This document shows, piece by piece, positions 3,086-5,580 of a stretch of DNA of 5,580 nt; position 1 is the stretch's first letter; each line of letters opens with the position of its first letter. The position numbers were made by a program, and so were the translations under genes. This DNA comes from Conexibacteraceae bacterium. Its GTDB lineage: Bacteria; Actinomycetota; Thermoleophilia; Solirubrobacterales; Solirubrobacteraceae. The notes under the pieces were generated by a model. That model did no database searches. It saw nothing but the letters and a program-made list of their open reading frames with translations, and was not told the DNA's origin. The DNA is taken from NCBI GenBank assembly GCA_009785395.1, contig WQWK01000149.1, forward strand, positions 1-5,580, given 5' to 3'.

Positions 3086-5580
3086 GCTGATCATCGAGAA
3101 GTCGCCGAGTCCGCCCCGTCTGGTGCGAGGTTGATCCCGCGACCCCGCCTGTTTGACCTGTTGGGGGCGGCGGGCCGGGTCACTGTCGTGACGGCGCCGG
3201 CGGGTGCGGGGAAGACGTTTCTGCTGCGCTCGTGGATCGCGGCGGAGGGTTTGGCAGACCAGGTGGCGTGGGTGACGGTGGGGCGGGGGGAGCGCGATGG
3301 GCAGGCGTTCTGGATGGCGGTGCTGGACTCGTTGCGCCGGACACGCGCCGGTGCCGGGCGGGTCCGGGAGCTGACCGCCGCGCCCGATCTGGACGGCGCA
3401 ACGGTCGTGAGACGGTTGCTTGAGGATCTGGCCTCGCTGGATGAGCGGGTGTGGCTGGTGATCGACGATCTGCACGAGTTGCAGGACGAGCAGGCGGTCG
3501 GCCAGGTTGGGGTCCTGTTCGGGTCCGCGCCGCCGCAGCTGCGGGTTGTGCTGTTGACGCGTCATGATCTGCGCTTGGGGTTGCACCGCTTGCGGGTGGA
3601 GGGGGAGCTGACCGAGATCCGGGGAGAGAAATTGCGCTTCAGCACGGAGGAATCGCTTGCGCTGCTGGAGGCCGCGGGTGTGCGTTTGTCCGACGACGCA
3701 GTCGAGTCGCTGGTTGCGAGAACGGAGGGGTGGGCGGCGGGCCTGCGGCTGGCGGCGCTGTCGCTGGCCGGCGATGCGGACCCTGAGCGGTTGGCGGCGA
3801 GGTTCTCGGGCCGGGAGCGCGGCGTGGCCGAGTACCTGCTGGCCGAGGTGCTCGAGCATCAGCCCGAGGAGGTGACCCGGCTGCTGTTGCGAACGTCGAT
3901 CCTGGAGCGGGTGAGCGGTCCTCTGGCTGACGGGTTGACGGGAGGTTCGGGGTCTGAGCGGATCCTGTGGGCGCTGGAGGACGCGGGCGCGTTCGTGGTG
4001 GCCGTGGATCCGGAGCGATCGTGGTTTCGCTATCACCATCTGTTCGCGGATCTGCTCGCGCTCGAGCTGCGACGCACAGCCCCGCAGGAGCTGTCCAGCC
4101 TGCACACGATCGCCGCGGAGTGGCTGGCCGAGCACGGGCATCCGGTGCAGGCGATCCGCCACGCGCAGGCGGCCGAGAACTGGGGGCTGGCCACGCGGCT
4201 GCTCGCCGTCAACTGGAGCGCGATGTTCCTCGACGGTCGGAATGCCACACGCCGCGAGCTGCTGTCCAGCTTTCCCGCCGACACAATCGCAACGGATCCC
4301 GAGCTGGCGGTGATCGCCGCCGCCGACAAGCGTGCGGCGGGGTCACTGCACGAGTCGGTGCGTTATCTGACACTGGCGGAGCGCATGTCAGGGTCGGTGC
4401 CGGAGGACCACCGGGGGCGCTTCCAGGCTCTGCTCATGATCGTGCAACTGACGCTCGCGCGGGCCCGCAACGATATGGACGCTGTCGCCGAACTGGGCCA
4501 GCGGCTGCTCGCCCTTGCCGAGAGTCCGCGCGCGATCGGGGCAGGGATAGACGACGAAGCCTGGCGGGCCACCGCGCTGATCAACCTCGGGGCGGCCGAG
4601 ATGTGGGCGGGTCGACTGGAGGCAGGCGAGCGCCAGCTCGAGCAGGGCCTGGAGGAGGCCCGGCGGATCGGGCGGCCTTTGCTGGAGCTCCAGGCGCTCT
4701 CGTACTCGGCGATCCTGGGCCTCGTTCGCTCTCGAGCGGTCGGGGAGCAGCGGGCGAGGCAGGCGATCGAGCTGGCCCGAGCGCACGGGTGGGAGGAGAC
4801 GGCGCCTGCCGCGGCGAGCGCCTACGTCGCGCTCGGCACCGCGACCGTGTGGCGCGGCCAGCTCGCCGAGGCCGAGCGGTGGCTGGACTTGGCCGAGCTC
4901 GTCCTGCGGAGCTTCGCCGAGCCGACGACCGCGCTGATGTTGCACGCGACACGGGCCGTGCTGGAGCTCGCACGCGGCCGCCACGACGACGCGTTGGCCG
5001 CCCAGCATGCCGTAGACACGATCCAGCGGGGACTCTCCTCACAGCACATCGTCGCGACGCGAGCGCAAAAGCTCAAGCTGGAGCTGCTGGTGCGCATCGG
5101 CGAGACCGACCTCGTGCACCACGCCTTCGACGAGATGGACGAGGAGCTGCGGACGTCGGCCGTGATGCGAGTCGTCGATGCCAAGCTGAGACTCGCCCAG
5201 GACGATCCGGAGGGCGCGGCGGCGGTGCTCGAGCCGATCTTGGCCGGCGCTTCAACGATCGATGATCCACGGTGGGAGATCGAGTGGCTCCTCGTAAGCG
5301 CAAGCGCCGAGGACGCGCTCGGCGACACCGGCGCCAGCTCCAGGGCGCTGGAACGCGCGCTCGACCTCGCCGAGCCTGACGGCCTGCTGCTCCCGTTCCT
5401 GCTGCACCCCGTGCCCGAGCTGGTCGAGCGCCAAGCCCGCCTCCGCACCACTCACGCCTCGCTGATCTCAGAGATCCTGAACCTGCTGTCCGGACACGCG
5501 CCGGCGGCTCGCCCCGAGGACGCCGCACCGCTTCAGGACCCGCTCACAGAGAGCGAGCTTCGCGTGTTGCGCTACCTGCC
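3083..5580 (+). CDS. Large ATP-binding LuxR-family regulator (LAL / MalT-like), C-terminus cut by window edge
   Basis: At least 832 residues of a LAL-type (MalT-like, STAND NTPase) transcription activator that couples ligand sensing and ATP binding to DNA binding. After a short lead comes LIPRPRLFDLL (17-27), the usual entry to the NTPase domain. Walker A is APAGAGKT (38-45, Lys44, Thr45) and Walker B is VWLVIDDLHEL (about 122-132, Asp128, Asp129). The arginine-containing LLTRHDLRLGLHRLRVEGELTEI segment and WFRYHHLFADLLALEL (314-329) are hallmark MalT-family motifs. From about 340 to 800 the sequence is helical repeat (TPR-like) suited to inducer sensing. PLTESELRVLRYLP (from 820) is the first helix of the LuxR/GerE helix-turn-helix; about 50 residues are missing. 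GTG 3083 is the best in-frame start seen, though without a clear Shine-Dalgarno; TTG 3044 is a poorer option. The gene is divergent from the membrane protein-VOC operon, its likely target. The inducer is unknown. Confidence 0.9.
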   Translation, partial: MADHREVAESAPSGARLIPRPRLFDLLGAAGRVTVVTAPAGAGKTFLLRSWIAAEGLADQVAWVTVGRGERDGQAFWMAVLDSLRRTRAGAGRVRELTAAPDLDGATVVRRLLEDLASLDERVWLVIDDLHELQDEQAVGQVGVLFGSAPPQLRVVLLTRHDLRLGLHRLRVEGELTEIRGEKLRFSTEESLALLEAAGVRLSDDAVESLVARTEGWAAGLRLAALSLAGDADPERLAARFSGRERGVAEYLLAEVLEHQPEEVTRLLLRTSILERVSGPLADGLTGGSGSERILWALEDAGAFVVAVDPERSWFRYHHLFADLLALELRRTAPQELSSLHTIAAEWLAEHGHPVQAIRHAQAAENWGLATRLLAVNWSAMFLDGRNATRRELLSSFPADTIATDPELAVIAAADKRAAGSLHESVRYLTLAERMSGSVPEDHRGRFQALLMIVQLTLARARNDMDAVAELGQRLLALAESPRAIGAGIDDEAWRATALINLGAAEMWAGRLEAGERQLEQGLEEARRIGRPLLELQALSYSAILGLVRSRAVGEQRARQAIELARAHGWEETAPAAASAYVALGTATVWRGQLAEAERWLDLAELVLRSFAEPTTALMLHATRAVLELARGRHDDALAAQHAVDTIQRGLSSQHIVATRAQKLKLELLVRIGETDLVHHAFDEMDEELRTSAVMRVVDAKLRLAQDDPEGAAAVLEPILAGASTIDDPRWEIEWLLVSASAEDALGDTGASSRALERALDLAEPDGLLLPFLLHPVPELVERQARLRTTHASLISEILNLLSGHAPAARPEDAAPLQDPLTESELRVLRYL

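Noticed and set aside
2885..4162. 425-codon minus-strand open frame opposite the LAL regulator
   Set aside because: It lies antisense to a clear LAL/MalT-like coding sequence. Its product is low-complexity, rich in Arg, Gln, His and Pro, with no recognisable domain: a typical high-GC shadow frame.
4388..5008. 206-codon and similar minus-strand frames opposite the LAL repeat domain
   Set aside because: They are antisense to the regulator and of biased composition, with no start signal or family resemblance.
3967..5265. 432-codon plus-strand open frame inside the LAL regulator
   Set aside because: It is the same strand but out of frame with the regulator, which keeps MalT-family motifs throughout. 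The product is Gly/Arg/Ala-rich with no domain.

Overview
The window is high-GC DNA with coding on both strands. It looks like an actinobacterial chromosome, possibly Thermoleophilia/Solirubrobacterales. That lineage guess rests on composition and family mix (Tat-type ferritin-like protein, large LAL regulator, permease with an actinobacterial-type N-terminal domain), not on any search. I see no mobile element, CRISPR array, tRNA or rRNA.

Layout, left to right. (1) Positions 1-264, minus strand: the first 88 codons of a NiCoT-type nickel/cobalt permease, cut by the window edge and recognised from its HX4DH motif. (2) Positions 265-464: a 200-base gap with a candidate upstream control site for the permease (inverted repeat 337-352, weak promoter-like hexamers 301-330) and a strong hairpin (415-457) that probably ends the next transcript. 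(3) Positions 465-1271, minus: an exported ferritin-like protein with a complete set of candidate di-iron ligands and a very good ribosome binding site. (4) Positions 1272-1368: a short gap with a near-perfect inverted repeat (1316-1341) that folds completely only as minus-strand RNA, thanks to G:U pairs. (5) Positions 1369-2990, minus: a two-gene operon of a YhgE/Pip (DUF3533-like) membrane protein and a small VOC (glyoxalase/bleomycin-resistance fold) protein, separated by 2 bases (TGA-gc-ATG). (6) Positions 2991-3082: a 92-base divergent control region with two short near-palindromes, one overlapping the regulator's GTG start. (7) Positions 3083-5580, plus: a very large LuxR-family ATP-binding (LAL/MalT-like) regulator, running off the right edge just as its C-terminal helix-turn-helix begins.

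How the genes may work together. The LAL regulator and the permease-VOC operon are divergent over a tiny shared region, so the simplest reading is that the regulator senses a ligand and controls its own promoter and/or the operon. The operon pairs a possible export-type membrane protein with a small-molecule-binding protein, a combination that would suit a stress or toxic-compound response; this is inference only. The ferritin-like gene and the Ni/Co permease form a second, metal-related neighbourhood on the same strand but are probably transcribed separately. No gene-free stretch exceeds 300 bases.
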